In this document: in pieces, positions 20,318-28,816 of the stretch
Position numbering within the stretch: position 1 is the first letter of the stretch
Layout: each line of letters starts with the position of its first letter
Assembly: GCA_001180065.1 (NCBI GenBank)
Contig: CVSM01000045.1
Span: 1 to 48,039, forward strand
DNA length: 48,039 nt
Reading direction: 5' to 3'
DNA from: Candidatus Pelagibacter communis
GTDB taxonomy: Bacteria > Pseudomonadota > Alphaproteobacteria > Pelagibacterales > Pelagibacteraceae
The notes under the pieces: generated by a model
The model's input: the letters and a program-made list of their open reading frames with translations, nothing else
Databases searched by the model: none
Told to the model about the DNA's origin: nothing
Position numbers and translations under genes: made by a program

Positions 20318-20395
20318 ATGAATCTAAATAATAAAATATTATTATTCCTTTTCATAGTAGCAATTTTTTTTGTAATATACTCAAGTTTTAAGTGA
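20318..20395 (+). CDS. possible 25-residue single-helix microprotein
   Basis: An ATG-initiated frame of 25 codons plus TGA. It codes for a polar head MNLNNK, a hydrophobic helix of about 16 residues, and a short SSFK tail. It ends four bases before the ATG of the DUF502 membrane protein, an arrangement that would suit translational coupling, and it fills most of the divergent gap to the M48 gene. No Shine-Dalgarno is seen. In AT-rich DNA a hydrophobic frame of this size can arise by chance, so this is a candidate only. Confidence 0.35.
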   Translation: MNLNNKILLFLFIVAIFFVIYSSFK

Positions 20396-20399
20396 TATA

Positions 20400-21020
20400 A
20401 TGGCAAAAATTAAAAAAAAAAAATCCCTTACACTAATTTTAAGAAACTATTTCATTACAGGTGTAGTTGTACTAATCCCAATAGGATTTACACTATATTT
20501 GACTAAGTTTATAATTGGTATTTCATCCACAATTATTCCAGAAAATATTAATCCTAATAGTTATTTACCTTATGCTATTCCTGGAATTGAGATTTTGATT
20601 TCTGTGATTTTTATCACTATCGTTGGAGGTTTATCATTATCATTTTTAGGCAAACGCATTCTGAAATTAATTGATGATTTATTCAAAAGAATTCCAGTTT
20701 TAAGAACTATTTATTCAGCAATAGTTCAAATGACAGAAACATTTTCGAATAAGGATGATAGCGATAAAAAAAGTGTTGTTTTAGTTGAATATCCAAGAAA
20801 AGGAGTCTGGGCTGTTGGATTTGCAACTAAAGAAAATAAAGGAGAGATGGCTCAAAAAACTAATAAAAAACTTATAAATGTGTTTGTTCCAACTACACCT
20901 AATCCTACAAGTGGTTTTTTATTAATGTTCCCAATCGATGATGTTATACATTTAAATATGACATTTGAAGAAGCATCTAAATTTATTGTATCTGCAGGCA
21001 CTTCAACAGGTAAAAATTAA
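20400..21020 (+). CDS. DUF502 family membrane protein
   Basis: A 206-residue protein of the DUF502 family. Two membrane helices (about residues 15-40 and 60-85) contain the typical VVLIPIGFTLYL and the glycine-rich second helix. The conserved RIPVLRTIYSAIVQMTETF segment follows, and the soluble C-terminal part includes FVPTTPNPTSGFLL. Function in bacteria is unclear. It overlaps recG tail-to-tail by four bases. Confidence 0.88.
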   Translation: MAKIKKKKSLTLILRNYFITGVVVLIPIGFTLYLTKFIIGISSTIIPENINPNSYLPYAIPGIEILISVIFITIVGGLSLSFLGKRILKLIDDLFKRIPVLRTIYSAIVQMTETFSNKDDSDKKSVVLVEYPRKGVWAVGFATKENKGEMAQKTNKKLINVFVPTTPNPTSGFLLMFPIDDVIHLNMTFEEASKFIVSAGTSTGKN

Positions 21021-23068
21021 GCAATATCGTTTATAATATCTGCTCGATCATATAATTTAATTAATGGTTTAAACTTGCTTATATTTTCTTTTTCATTTTC
21101 AATTCTTTTAATTTCTTTTTCAGCTAAAATAAATAAATTGTGATTGTGAATTGGGTCAGCTAATTTAAAGTTTTTAATACCACTTTGTTTAAAACCTAAA
21201 ATATCTCCAAAACCTCTTAATTTCATATCTTCTTCGGATATTTTAAAACCATCATTTGAGTTTTTTAGAATATTAATTCTTCTCTTTGCATTGTCACTTA
21301 AATTTGATTTAAACATTAGTATACATGATGAATCTTTATTACCTCTTCCGACTCTACCTCTTAATTGATGTAATTGAGATAAACCAAATTTATTAGCATT
21401 TTCAATAACAATTACATTAGCATTAGGGAAATCTATACCTACTTCAATTATTGTAGTTGAAACTAAAATCTTAAAATCATTTTTTAAAAATTTGTTTAAA
21501 ATTATTTCTTTTTGATCAATGGTAGTTTTTCCATGAAGTAAAGAAACTTGATTAGGAAATAATTTTTTAAGGTATTCATATTTTTTTACTGCTGAAGAGT
21601 GATCAACTTTTTTAGATTCCTCAATTAAAGGGCATACCCAAAATATTTGATTACCTAGATTTATTTCTTTTTTAATAAATCTAATCACATCATCAATCTT
21701 ATTCTCAAGTTTACTATATGTTTTAATAGGTTTGCGAATATTAGGTTTCTCTCGAATTATTGAAAGATCCATGTCACCATATATTGTCATTGTTAAAGTA
21801 CGTGGTATTGGTGTTGCGGTCATTAAAAGCACGTCACAATCCTTTCCAGCTTTATCTGATAGTTTTTTTCTTTGACTAACACCAAATTTATGTTGTTCAT
21901 CTATAATAATCAATCCTAGTTTCTTAAATTCAACTTTTTTTTGAAATAATGCATGTGTTCCAAAAACTATATCAATTTTTTTTCCAATTAATTTGTCTGA
22001 TATGTTTTTCTTATCTTTATAAGTTGATTTGCCCGAAAGTATTTCTATCTTTATATATTCAGGAAATATTTTTTTTGCTAATAAAAAATGTTGCCTTGCT
22101 AATATTTCGGTAGGTGCCATCACTGCAACTTGAAAACCTGAGTTAATAGTATTAAATGCAGACAATAAAGATACTATTGTTTTTCCACTTCCAACATCAC
22201 CTTGAAGTAGTCTAAACATTTTTCTTTCAGAGCATAAATCTTTATTAATTTCATTTAGTGTTTTACTTTGATCTTTAGTTAATGAAAAATCTAATTTAGA
22301 TATTATTTCATTTTGTTTTTTGGTATTAAAATTTTTTTTTATTTTTTTTATTTTTTTTATTTTTTTTCTAATTTCTGAATTTACTAAAAAAGTTGAGAAA
22401 ATTTCATCAAAAGCAAGTCTTTGATAAAAATTTTCTTTAAATTTACCAATATTTTCTGGTTTATGTAATTTTTTTATAGATTCATTCCAACTAATATTAT
22501 TAAATTTTTTTAGAATATCTTTTGAATGCCATTCGTCAATTTTTGGCAAGTTTTCTATTATTTGAAATATAATCTTATTATAAACTTTTTCACTAATACC
22601 TTCAGTTAACGAGTAGTTATTATGTTTTTGTTTTATAATAGAGGAATTTTCAGAGATATATTTAGGATTTGTAAGTTGGTATTTATTTCTAAAATATTTT
22701 ACTTTACCACTTATAGTAACTTCTTTTCCAATCGGTAATATTTTTTTTATATATCCCTCATAACTATTAAAAAAGATACAATCTATCTCACCGGTTTCAT
22801 CTTTACACAAAACTCTATTAGGTAAATTTCTAACTCTGGGAAATGAATATTTTTGAGGAATTATAGTTATTGTTTGTATTTCATCGATTTTTAAATCTTT
22901 AATTTTAGAAGATAAACTTCTATCAGTGTAAGATTTTGGTAATTTCCATAAAATATCGAAAATACTATTTATTTTTTTTCTTTGTAGTAATTGTGAAGTT
23001 TTAATCCCAACACCTTTAAGAGAACTAAGATCAGACAATAAGTATTTATAATTACTTTTAATATCCAT
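21017..23068 (-). CDS. recG: ATP-dependent DNA helicase RecG
   Basis: RecG, 683 residues, the branch-migrating helicase acting on stalled forks and Holliday junctions. The N-terminal OB wedge domain is followed by Walker A GDVGSGKT near residue 290, the DEQH box IIDEQHKFG, motif III MTATPIPRTL, and motif VI LRGRVGRG. A lysine-rich insert (repeated KIKK) lies near residue 240. It is divergent from sdhE with only 22 bases between starts. Confidence 0.97.
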   Translation of the reverse strand: MDIKSNYKYLLSDLSSLKGVGIKTSQLLQRKKINSIFDILWKLPKSYTDRSLSSKIKDLKIDEIQTITIIPQKYSFPRVRNLPNRVLCKDETGEIDCIFFNSYEGYIKKILPIGKEVTISGKVKYFRNKYQLTNPKYISENSSIIKQKHNNYSLTEGISEKVYNKIIFQIIENLPKIDEWHSKDILKKFNNISWNESIKKLHKPENIGKFKENFYQRLAFDEIFSTFLVNSEIRKKIKKIKKIKKNFNTKKQNEIISKLDFSLTKDQSKTLNEINKDLCSERKMFRLLQGDVGSGKTIVSLLSAFNTINSGFQVAVMAPTEILARQHFLLAKKIFPEYIKIEILSGKSTYKDKKNISDKLIGKKIDIVFGTHALFQKKVEFKKLGLIIIDEQHKFGVSQRKKLSDKAGKDCDVLLMTATPIPRTLTMTIYGDMDLSIIREKPNIRKPIKTYSKLENKIDDVIRFIKKEINLGNQIFWVCPLIEESKKVDHSSAVKKYEYLKKLFPNQVSLLHGKTTIDQKEIILNKFLKNDFKILVSTTIIEVGIDFPNANVIVIENANKFGLSQLHQLRGRVGRGNKDSSCILMFKSNLSDNAKRRINILKNSNDGFKISEEDMKLRGFGDILGFKQSGIKNFKLADPIHNHNLFILAEKEIKRIENEKENISKFKPLIKLYDRADIINDIA

Positions 23069-23090
23069 TAACTAATATTATATTCTTATT

Positions 23091-23348
23091 ATGAGTACTG
23101 ATATAGAACAAATAAAAAAAAAAATTATATATCGATCAAATTATCGCGGTACAAAAGAAATGGATAAACTTTTAGGAGCTTTTACAAAAAAATATTTAGA
23201 CCAATTAAATTATGAAGATTTAAACGAATTAATTAAACTTTTAGAAATTGATGATAATAATCTTTATAATTTTTATAATGGTTTAAATACTAATATAGAA
23301 TTTGCTGATAATAAGATAAATAATTTATTTAAAAACTTTAAATATTAA
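23091..23348 (+). CDS. sdhE: succinate dehydrogenase assembly factor SdhE
   Basis: An 85-residue helical protein of the SdhE/CptB (DUF339) family, which promotes covalent FAD attachment to SdhA. The hallmark RGxxE motif is present as YRGTKEMDKLLGAF (about residues 18-31). The pairing with recG is common in alphaproteobacteria. The tail is slightly longer and asparagine-rich. It ends nine bases before the tRNA-Ser gene on the other strand. Confidence 0.9.
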   Translation: MSTDIEQIKKKIIYRSNYRGTKEMDKLLGAFTKKYLDQLNYEDLNELIKLLEIDDNNLYNFYNGLNTNIEFADNKINNLFKNFKY

Positions 23349-23356
23349 AATATTAA

Positions 23357-23446
23357 TGGCGGAGAGACTGGGATTCGAACCCAGGAAAGAGTTGCCCCTT
23401 TGCCGGTTTTCAAGACCGGTGCTTTCAACCACTCAGCCATCTCTCC
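23357..23446 (-). tRNA. tRNA-Ser (anticodon UGA)
   Basis: A class II tRNA with a long variable arm. The acceptor stem is GGAGAGA/TCTCTCC. The anticodon stem CCGGT/ACCGG encloses CTTGAAA with anticodon TGA, and the T loop is TTCGAAT. CCA is encoded. It is transcribed toward the 3' end of sdhE. Confidence 0.97.
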
Positions 23447-23530
23447 GTGTAAAAGCTTTTATAATTAAAAATATTTAATTCAACTATAAAATAGTCTAAT
23501 TAGTCTTGATATTTTGTTCTTTTACTAAGT

Positions 23531-24409
23531 ATGAAAAATGATTTTAACAAAGGATTAGTTTTAACTTCATTAGGATCCTTTTGGTGGGGATTTATTGGAG
23601 TGATATATTTTGAATCAGTATCTTTTATTGGTCACACCGAATTAGTTGTACATAGATGTATATGGACAGCAATAATGTTAATTCTAACAACTACATTTCT
23701 TTCTAAGTGGAAATTTTTTTTAAATGAAATAAAAAATAAAAAAAAATTAATTGCATTATTCATATCCGGTTTTTTAATTTTTGTTAATTGGTCTATATGG
23801 ATTTACGCTGTTGCCTCTGAAAGAATTATTGATGCTAGTTTTGGATATTTTATAATGCCAATTATTAGTGTTCTTTTAGGATATATTTTTTTCAAAGAAA
23901 AATTAAATAAAAAAAGAATTTTTTCAATAATTTTAGTTTTTATATCAATAATGATTTTAATTTTTTTTAATCTTAAATCATTACCGTGGGTTGGTCTTAT
24001 TGTAGCTTTTAGCTGGGCCTTTTATAATCTAGTAAGAAAAAAAATTGAAATAGATACTGATATAGGTCTTTTAATTGAAAGTTTATATATTTTACCTTTT
24101 GCTTTAATCGCATTTTATATTATTGCAAATAATGATTTAAATGATTTTAGATTTGATAGTCCAGGCTTAAGTCTATATTTAATATTAGCAGGACCTATGA
24201 CAGTGATTCCTTTATTTTTATATGTCAGAGGTGTAGAGCTTATTGGACTAGGTCCAACAGGCATGATTTTTTATATAACACCAACTTTACAGTTTATTTT
24301 AGGATATTTTTATTACAATGAAGACTTTTCAATTATAAAATTTGTAAGTTTCATTATTATTTGGATTGCAGTAATCATATACTTAAAAGATCTTTATGAA
24401 ATTAATTAA
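23531..24409 (+). CDS. rarD: RarD-like EamA-family transporter
   Basis: A 292-residue, ten-helix membrane protein of the drug/metabolite transporter superfamily. The first segment, GSFWWGFIGVIYFESV...HTELVVHRCIW, matches the RarD branch (chloramphenicol-sensitivity protein family). The conserved FGYFIMPIISVLLGYIFFKEKL closes the first EamA repeat. The substrate is unknown. It overlaps mltB by 14 bases. Confidence 0.8.
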   Translation: MKNDFNKGLVLTSLGSFWWGFIGVIYFESVSFIGHTELVVHRCIWTAIMLILTTTFLSKWKFFLNEIKNKKKLIALFISGFLIFVNWSIWIYAVASERIIDASFGYFIMPIISVLLGYIFFKEKLNKKRIFSIILVFISIMILIFFNLKSLPWVGLIVAFSWAFYNLVRKKIEIDTDIGLLIESLYILPFALIAFYIIANNDLNDFRFDSPGLSLYLILAGPMTVIPLFLYVRGVELIGLGPTGMIFYITPTLQFILGYFYYNEDFSIIKFVSFIIIWIAVIIYLKDLYEIN

Positions 24410-25397
24410 ATACATCCTAATTGTTTTTATAATTTCCTCATCAAATTTATTAGCTTTAGATGAGTCTGAATTTTTGAATTGGAAAAAAAACTTCAAAAAA
24501 ATTGCTTTAGAAAATAGAATCTCTGAAACTACTTTTGATATTGTAATGCGAGACGTAAAGTTTTTACCTAAAGTTATAGAATACGATAGATATCAACCTG
24601 AATTTTATGAAGACACAAAAACATATATTTCAAAAAGAACATCTAAAAATAAAGTAAATAAGGGAATAAATTTTTATAAAGAAAATACAAACCTCATTAA
24701 TAAAGTAGAAAATAAATATGCAATAGAAAAAGAACTATTATTATCTTTAATGGGTATAGAGACAAATTATGGAACTTATGTAGGTAAAATGGATATATTA
24801 TCTTCATTATCTACATTAAGTTTTGATAAAAGAAGATCGGAATTTTTCACAAAAGAATTATTAATTCTACTCAAATTAATAGACACAAATGTAATTGATT
24901 ATAAAACATTATATGGATCATGGGCTGGAGCATTTGGTTTTTTTCAATTTATGCCATCAACTATTAAAAATCATGCTGTAGATTTTAATGATGACGATTA
25001 TATAGACCTTAAAAACGAACAAGATGCATATGCATCAGCTAGTAATTATTTAAATAAGATGGGATGGAAAAAAAATTCTCATTGTTTTTATAAGGTTAAA
25101 TTGAATGAAACAATTAAAAAAAAATACCTTAATGTTTCAGCAAAAAAAATAATTAATAAAAAAAAATTAAAATATTTTAAAAGATATATTTTAAATAGTG
25201 AAAAATTGGATTTTATTGATGAAAATCTTAGGGTAGGTATAATTACACCTGATAAAGATATTATACCTGATGCCGAAACTCTTAATCCTGCTTATATTGT
25301 CTTTGATAACTATGAAATAATTTTAAAATGGAATCGATCGTTGAGATTTGCATTAGCTGTATGTACATTAAAAGATAAGATTAAAAATGAATTATAA
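24396..25397 (+). CDS. mltB: lytic murein transglycosylase, MltB type
   Basis: A 333-residue exported enzyme that cleaves the MurNAc-GlcNAc bond of peptidoglycan, forming 1,6-anhydro ends. A signal peptide (about residues 1-21, ending LLA) is followed by the MltB domain with catalytic glutamate in LMGIETNYGTYVG, then WAGAFGFFQFMPST and FNDDDYIDL. No peptidoglycan-binding domain follows. It forms an overlapping cell-wall operon with the RlpA-like lipoprotein and the carboxypeptidase. Its products would feed NagZ. Confidence 0.93.
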   Translation: MKLIKYILIVFIISSSNLLALDESEFLNWKKNFKKIALENRISETTFDIVMRDVKFLPKVIEYDRYQPEFYEDTKTYISKRTSKNKVNKGINFYKENTNLINKVENKYAIEKELLLSLMGIETNYGTYVGKMDILSSLSTLSFDKRRSEFFTKELLILLKLIDTNVIDYKTLYGSWAGAFGFFQFMPSTIKNHAVDFNDDDYIDLKNEQDAYASASNYLNKMGWKKNSHCFYKVKLNETIKKKYLNVSAKKIINKKKLKYFKRYILNSEKLDFIDENLRVGIITPDKDIIPDAETLNPAYIVFDNYEIILKWNRSLRFALAVCTLKDKIKNEL

Positions 25398-26139
25398 ATA
25401 TATTATTTTAGTTATTTTAAGTTTTTTATTATTTAGTTGTGAAAAGTCGTATAATTATAAATCAAAAAAAATTGAATTAAATTTTGAAAAAAAATATATC
25501 AATTCAGGATTTGCTTTAATCTATAATGAAAATCTTAAAGGAATTAAAAAGTTAGAAAATAGATCTCTTAATATTTATCATAAATCTCTAAAAAGAAAAT
25601 CAACAGTAAAAATAACAAATCTAAAAAATAACAAATATTTAATTGCGACTGTAAAATCAAATAAAATTAAATTTTCTAATTTTTATAATAGTATTTTAAG
25701 TTTAAGAATAGCAGAAGAATTAGAATTAGATGTGGATGAACCTTATATTGAAATAGTTTCAGTTACTAAAAATTCTACATTTGTTGCAAAAAAAGCAAAG
25801 ATGTATGAGGAGGAAAGAGAGGTAGCTGAAAAAGCACCAGTTGATGGAATTCAAATAAATGATTTAAATATTAAAAAAGAGAAAAAAATATCTGTCACTG
25901 AGAAACCATTTTCTTACTCAATTAAAGTTGCTGATTTTTATTACAAAGATTCGGCAAAATTAATGGTTGATAAAATTGAAAACGAAGCTCAAATTAAAAA
26001 CTTAACAATAAATAGATTATCAAAAACAAAATATAGGGTATTAATAGGACCTTTTAATGATATAAAAAGTTTAAAAAATTCTTTTGAAAAAATGAATTAT
26101 TTAAATTTTGAAAATTTAGAAATACTTAGCAATGTTTAA
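25387..26139 (+). CDS. RlpA-like lipoprotein with degenerate barrel and SPOR domain
   Basis: A 250-residue lipoprotein. The signal peptide ends in LLFSC, a lipobox. The middle part (about residues 35-120) follows the order of the RlpA double-psi barrel but lacks the residues expected for glycan cleavage: there is no TANGE-type segment and the usual RVNDRGPF is replaced by ATVKSNKIKF. The C-terminal 70 residues (SYSIKVADFYY...YRVLIGPF) are a SPOR domain that binds denuded septal glycan. It sits where rlpA lies in alphaproteobacteria, between mltB and dacA, overlapping both. It is probably a septal binding protein without transglycosylase activity. Confidence 0.75.
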   Translation: MNYKYIILVILSFLLFSCEKSYNYKSKKIELNFEKKYINSGFALIYNENLKGIKKLENRSLNIYHKSLKRKSTVKITNLKNNKYLIATVKSNKIKFSNFYNSILSLRIAEELELDVDEPYIEIVSVTKNSTFVAKKAKMYEEEREVAEKAPVDGIQINDLNIKKEKKISVTEKPFSYSIKVADFYYKDSAKLMVDKIENEAQIKNLTINRLSKTKYRVLIGPFNDIKSLKNSFEKMNYLNFENLEILSNV

Positions 26140-27283
26140 AAAATTTTTTCTTATATTTTTGATAAATATTTTTTTTGCTTTTAAAGTTTATGCAAACATA
26201 GAAATAAAAGCAAGAACTGCTATTTTACAGGACTTTTTATCTGGTGAAATTTTGTATGAAAAAGAACCAGATAGATCCATATATCCTGCATCAATGACGA
26301 AAATTATGACAAGTATTATTGCTTTTGATTTAATTAAATCAGGTGACTTAAAACTTGAAGAAAAATTTATTATCTCCGAAAAAGCTTGGAGATTATCTAC
26401 ATCAGGATATTCATCAATGTTTGTAATGGTAGGTGATGAGGTATCAGTCGAAAATTTACTTAAAGGAATAATAGTCGCTTCTGGTAATGATGCTTGTATA
26501 GCATTAGCTGAAGGTATAGCTGGTACAGAAGAAGAATTTGCTATAATGATGACCTCCAAAGCAAAAGAAATAGGTATGCAAAATACTAATTTTGCAAATT
26601 CATCAGGTATTAACGACCCCGATAATTATTCAACCGTTAGAGACATAATGATAATGTCTAATTACTTAATTAAAAATCATCCAGAATATTATAAATGGTT
26701 TAGTGAATTAGAATTTACTTGGGACAGAACTGGGGGAGATCCTATTACTCAAGGTAACAGAAATCCTCTTTTATATAAAAATATGGGAGCGGACGGTATT
26801 AAGACTGGTTATTTAGCTGTAGAAAGATATTCATTAGCTTCATCTATGGAGAGAAATGGAAGAAGATTAGTTGCCGTAGGGAGCGGATTTGAAACTAAAA
26901 AGTCAAGGTCACGACAAAGTTCAAAACTTTTAATTTATGGTCTTACAAATTTTGATTTAGTACAAATTTCAAAAAAAGATGAACCATTTAATAGTGTTGA
27001 TGTGTGGTTAGGAAAAAATGATACTGTTAAGGTCTACACTAAAGACGATATTTATAAAACAATTAAAAAGGGACAAAAAAAAAAGATAAAAGTTAAAATT
27101 GTTTATGATGGACCTATAGAAGCTCCTATTAAAAAAGATCAATCGTTAGCTAAGCTTAAAATTATTTACGATGATGAAGAGATTGGTGAATATGAATTGC
27201 TCGCATTTAATGATGTAAAAAAAGTAAATATCTTTTCTAGATTAATGAAATCTTTGAATTATTTAATCTGGGGTGATGTCTAA
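26132..27283 (+). CDS. D-alanyl-D-alanine carboxypeptidase (PBP5/6 type)
   Basis: A 383-residue low-molecular-weight penicillin-binding protein of the DacA/DacC group that trims pentapeptides in the periplasm. The signal peptide ends at about VYA. The active-site triad motifs are all present: SMTK (Ser54, Lys57), SGN in VASGNDACIA, and KTG in GADGIKTGYL. A C-terminal beta domain (PBP5_C) and an amphipathic membrane-anchoring tail (SRLMKSLNYLIWG) follow. It overlaps both neighbours. Confidence 0.95.
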   Translation: MFKKFFLIFLINIFFAFKVYANIEIKARTAILQDFLSGEILYEKEPDRSIYPASMTKIMTSIIAFDLIKSGDLKLEEKFIISEKAWRLSTSGYSSMFVMVGDEVSVENLLKGIIVASGNDACIALAEGIAGTEEEFAIMMTSKAKEIGMQNTNFANSSGINDPDNYSTVRDIMIMSNYLIKNHPEYYKWFSELEFTWDRTGGDPITQGNRNPLLYKNMGADGIKTGYLAVERYSLASSMERNGRRLVAVGSGFETKKSRSRQSSKLLIYGLTNFDLVQISKKDEPFNSVDVWLGKNDTVKVYTKDDIYKTIKKGQKKKIKVKIVYDGPIEAPIKKDQSLAKLKIIYDDEEIGEYELLAFNDVKKVNIFSRLMKSLNYLIWGDV

Positions 27284-27887
27284 AAAACCTATTATTGTAT
27301 TTGAAGGTATTGAAGGTAGCGGTAAAAGCTATCATATTCACAATATTTCTAGATATTTAAAAAAAAGAAAAATTAAACACGTTAAAATTAGAGAACCTGG
27401 CGGATCTATTAATGGTGAAAAAATTAGAAGATTAATTTTAGATAAGAAATCGAATTTTAATCAGAATACAGATTTATTACTTTATCTGGCAGCGAGAAGT
27501 GAGAATATCGAAATATTAAAAAAAAACTTTAGAAAAAAAATAATATTAATTGATCGATTTGTAGATTCTACAGTAGCTTATCAACATTATGGACTAGGTG
27601 CAAATTTAGATTTAATTAATTTAATTAACAAATATCTTTTAAAAAATTTAAGGATAGATTTCACTTTTTTAAATATCGTGAATAGGAGAAATATGGCTAA
27701 AAGACTTAATGATAGAAAATCTTTAAATAGATATGATAAATTTAATTATCAATTTTATAAAAAAGTACAAGATGGCTTTATTAAACTATCTAAAAAAAAT
27801 AAAAGAAAATATCTTATTATTAATTCAAACCTAGATAAAAATGAAAATAAAAGATTAATAATTAATCAAATTAATAAATTAATATGA
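27273..27887 (+). CDS. tmk: thymidylate kinase
   Basis: Tmk, 204 residues, phosphorylates dTMP to dTDP. The P-loop FEGIEGSGKS is at residues 8-17, the substrate motif REPGGS follows, and the DRF motif (LIDRFVDSTVAYQ) is near residue 92. The lid carries the arginine-rich RKSLNRYDKF. The start overlaps the carboxypeptidase by 11 bases, and the end overlaps holB by four. Confidence 0.95.
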   Translation: MMSKKPIIVFEGIEGSGKSYHIHNISRYLKKRKIKHVKIREPGGSINGEKIRRLILDKKSNFNQNTDLLLYLAARSENIEILKKNFRKKIILIDRFVDSTVAYQHYGLGANLDLINLINKYLLKNLRIDFTFLNIVNRRNMAKRLNDRKSLNRYDKFNYQFYKKVQDGFIKLSKKNKRKYLIINSNLDKNENKRLIINQINKLI

Positions 27888-28816
27888 ATGAACTTAAGCC
27901 TATAAATCAAACTAAATTATATGAGTTAAATAAATTTTTAGAAAAATTTGTCAAATTATATGAAGATAAAAGATTTCCTAATAAAATATTGTTATCTGGT
28001 CAAAGAGGAATAGGTAAATCCACTTTAGCTTATCATTTCATAAATTACGCATTATCTAAAGGGCAAAAATATGAATACAATTTAGATAATTTTGAGATTA
28101 ATCTGGAAAATCAATCTTTTAGAACAATTTTAAATGGTTCAAATCCAAATTTTTATCAAATAGATATAAATTCAGAAAAGAAATTTATCGATATAAATCA
28201 AATAAGAGATCTTATATCTAAGTTGAATAAATCATCATTTAATAATAAACCAAGATTTGTATTAATTGATAATATTGAATTTTTAAACAAAAATTCAATT
28301 AATGCATTATTAAAAACTCTTGAAGAACCATCTCTAGACATTTACTTTATACTTATTCATAATAATAAAAAAATCCTGTCAACTTTATTATCAAGATGTA
28401 TTAATTATAAAATTTACCTTACGAATATAGAAAATTTTAATGTTGCAAATAGATTATTAAATAGAAATATAGACGATATAATAAATAAAGATATATTAAA
28501 TTATTATACTACGGCAGGAGATATTTATAGAATTGCTAAATTTGCTGAAGAAAACAATTTTGATCTCTCAAATAAAACTTTAAAAGATTTTTTGAAGATT
28601 ATTATTAAAGAAAATTTCTATAAAAAGAATAGTTCTATAAGATATTTAATTTATAGTTTCATCGAACTCTACATAAGTAAAATTAATTATACGATCTATT
28701 CTTCTATTAATGATAAATATAACTATTTTTTGAAAAGAATATCTGACACAAAAAAATTTAATTTAGATGAAGATTCTTTATTTATCGAATTTGAAGAAGA
28801 AATATTAAATGAGTAA
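27884..28816 (+). CDS. holB: DNA polymerase III delta-prime subunit
   Basis: A 310-residue clamp-loader AAA+ protein. It has Walker A SGQRGIGKST near residue 40 and a long N-terminal extension typical of alphaproteobacterial HolB. RFVLIDNIEFLNKNSINALLKTLEEP is the Walker B/sensor region. The C-terminal part is highly divergent. The tmk-holB-metG-tatD order is standard in this class. Confidence 0.9.
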   Translation: MNELKPINQTKLYELNKFLEKFVKLYEDKRFPNKILLSGQRGIGKSTLAYHFINYALSKGQKYEYNLDNFEINLENQSFRTILNGSNPNFYQIDINSEKKFIDINQIRDLISKLNKSSFNNKPRFVLIDNIEFLNKNSINALLKTLEEPSLDIYFILIHNNKKILSTLLSRCINYKIYLTNIENFNVANRLLNRNIDDIINKDILNYYTTAGDIYRIAKFAEENNFDLSNKTLKDFLKIIIKENFYKKNSSIRYLIYSFIELYISKINYTIYSSINDKYNYFLKRISDTKKFNLDEDSLFIEFEEEILNE

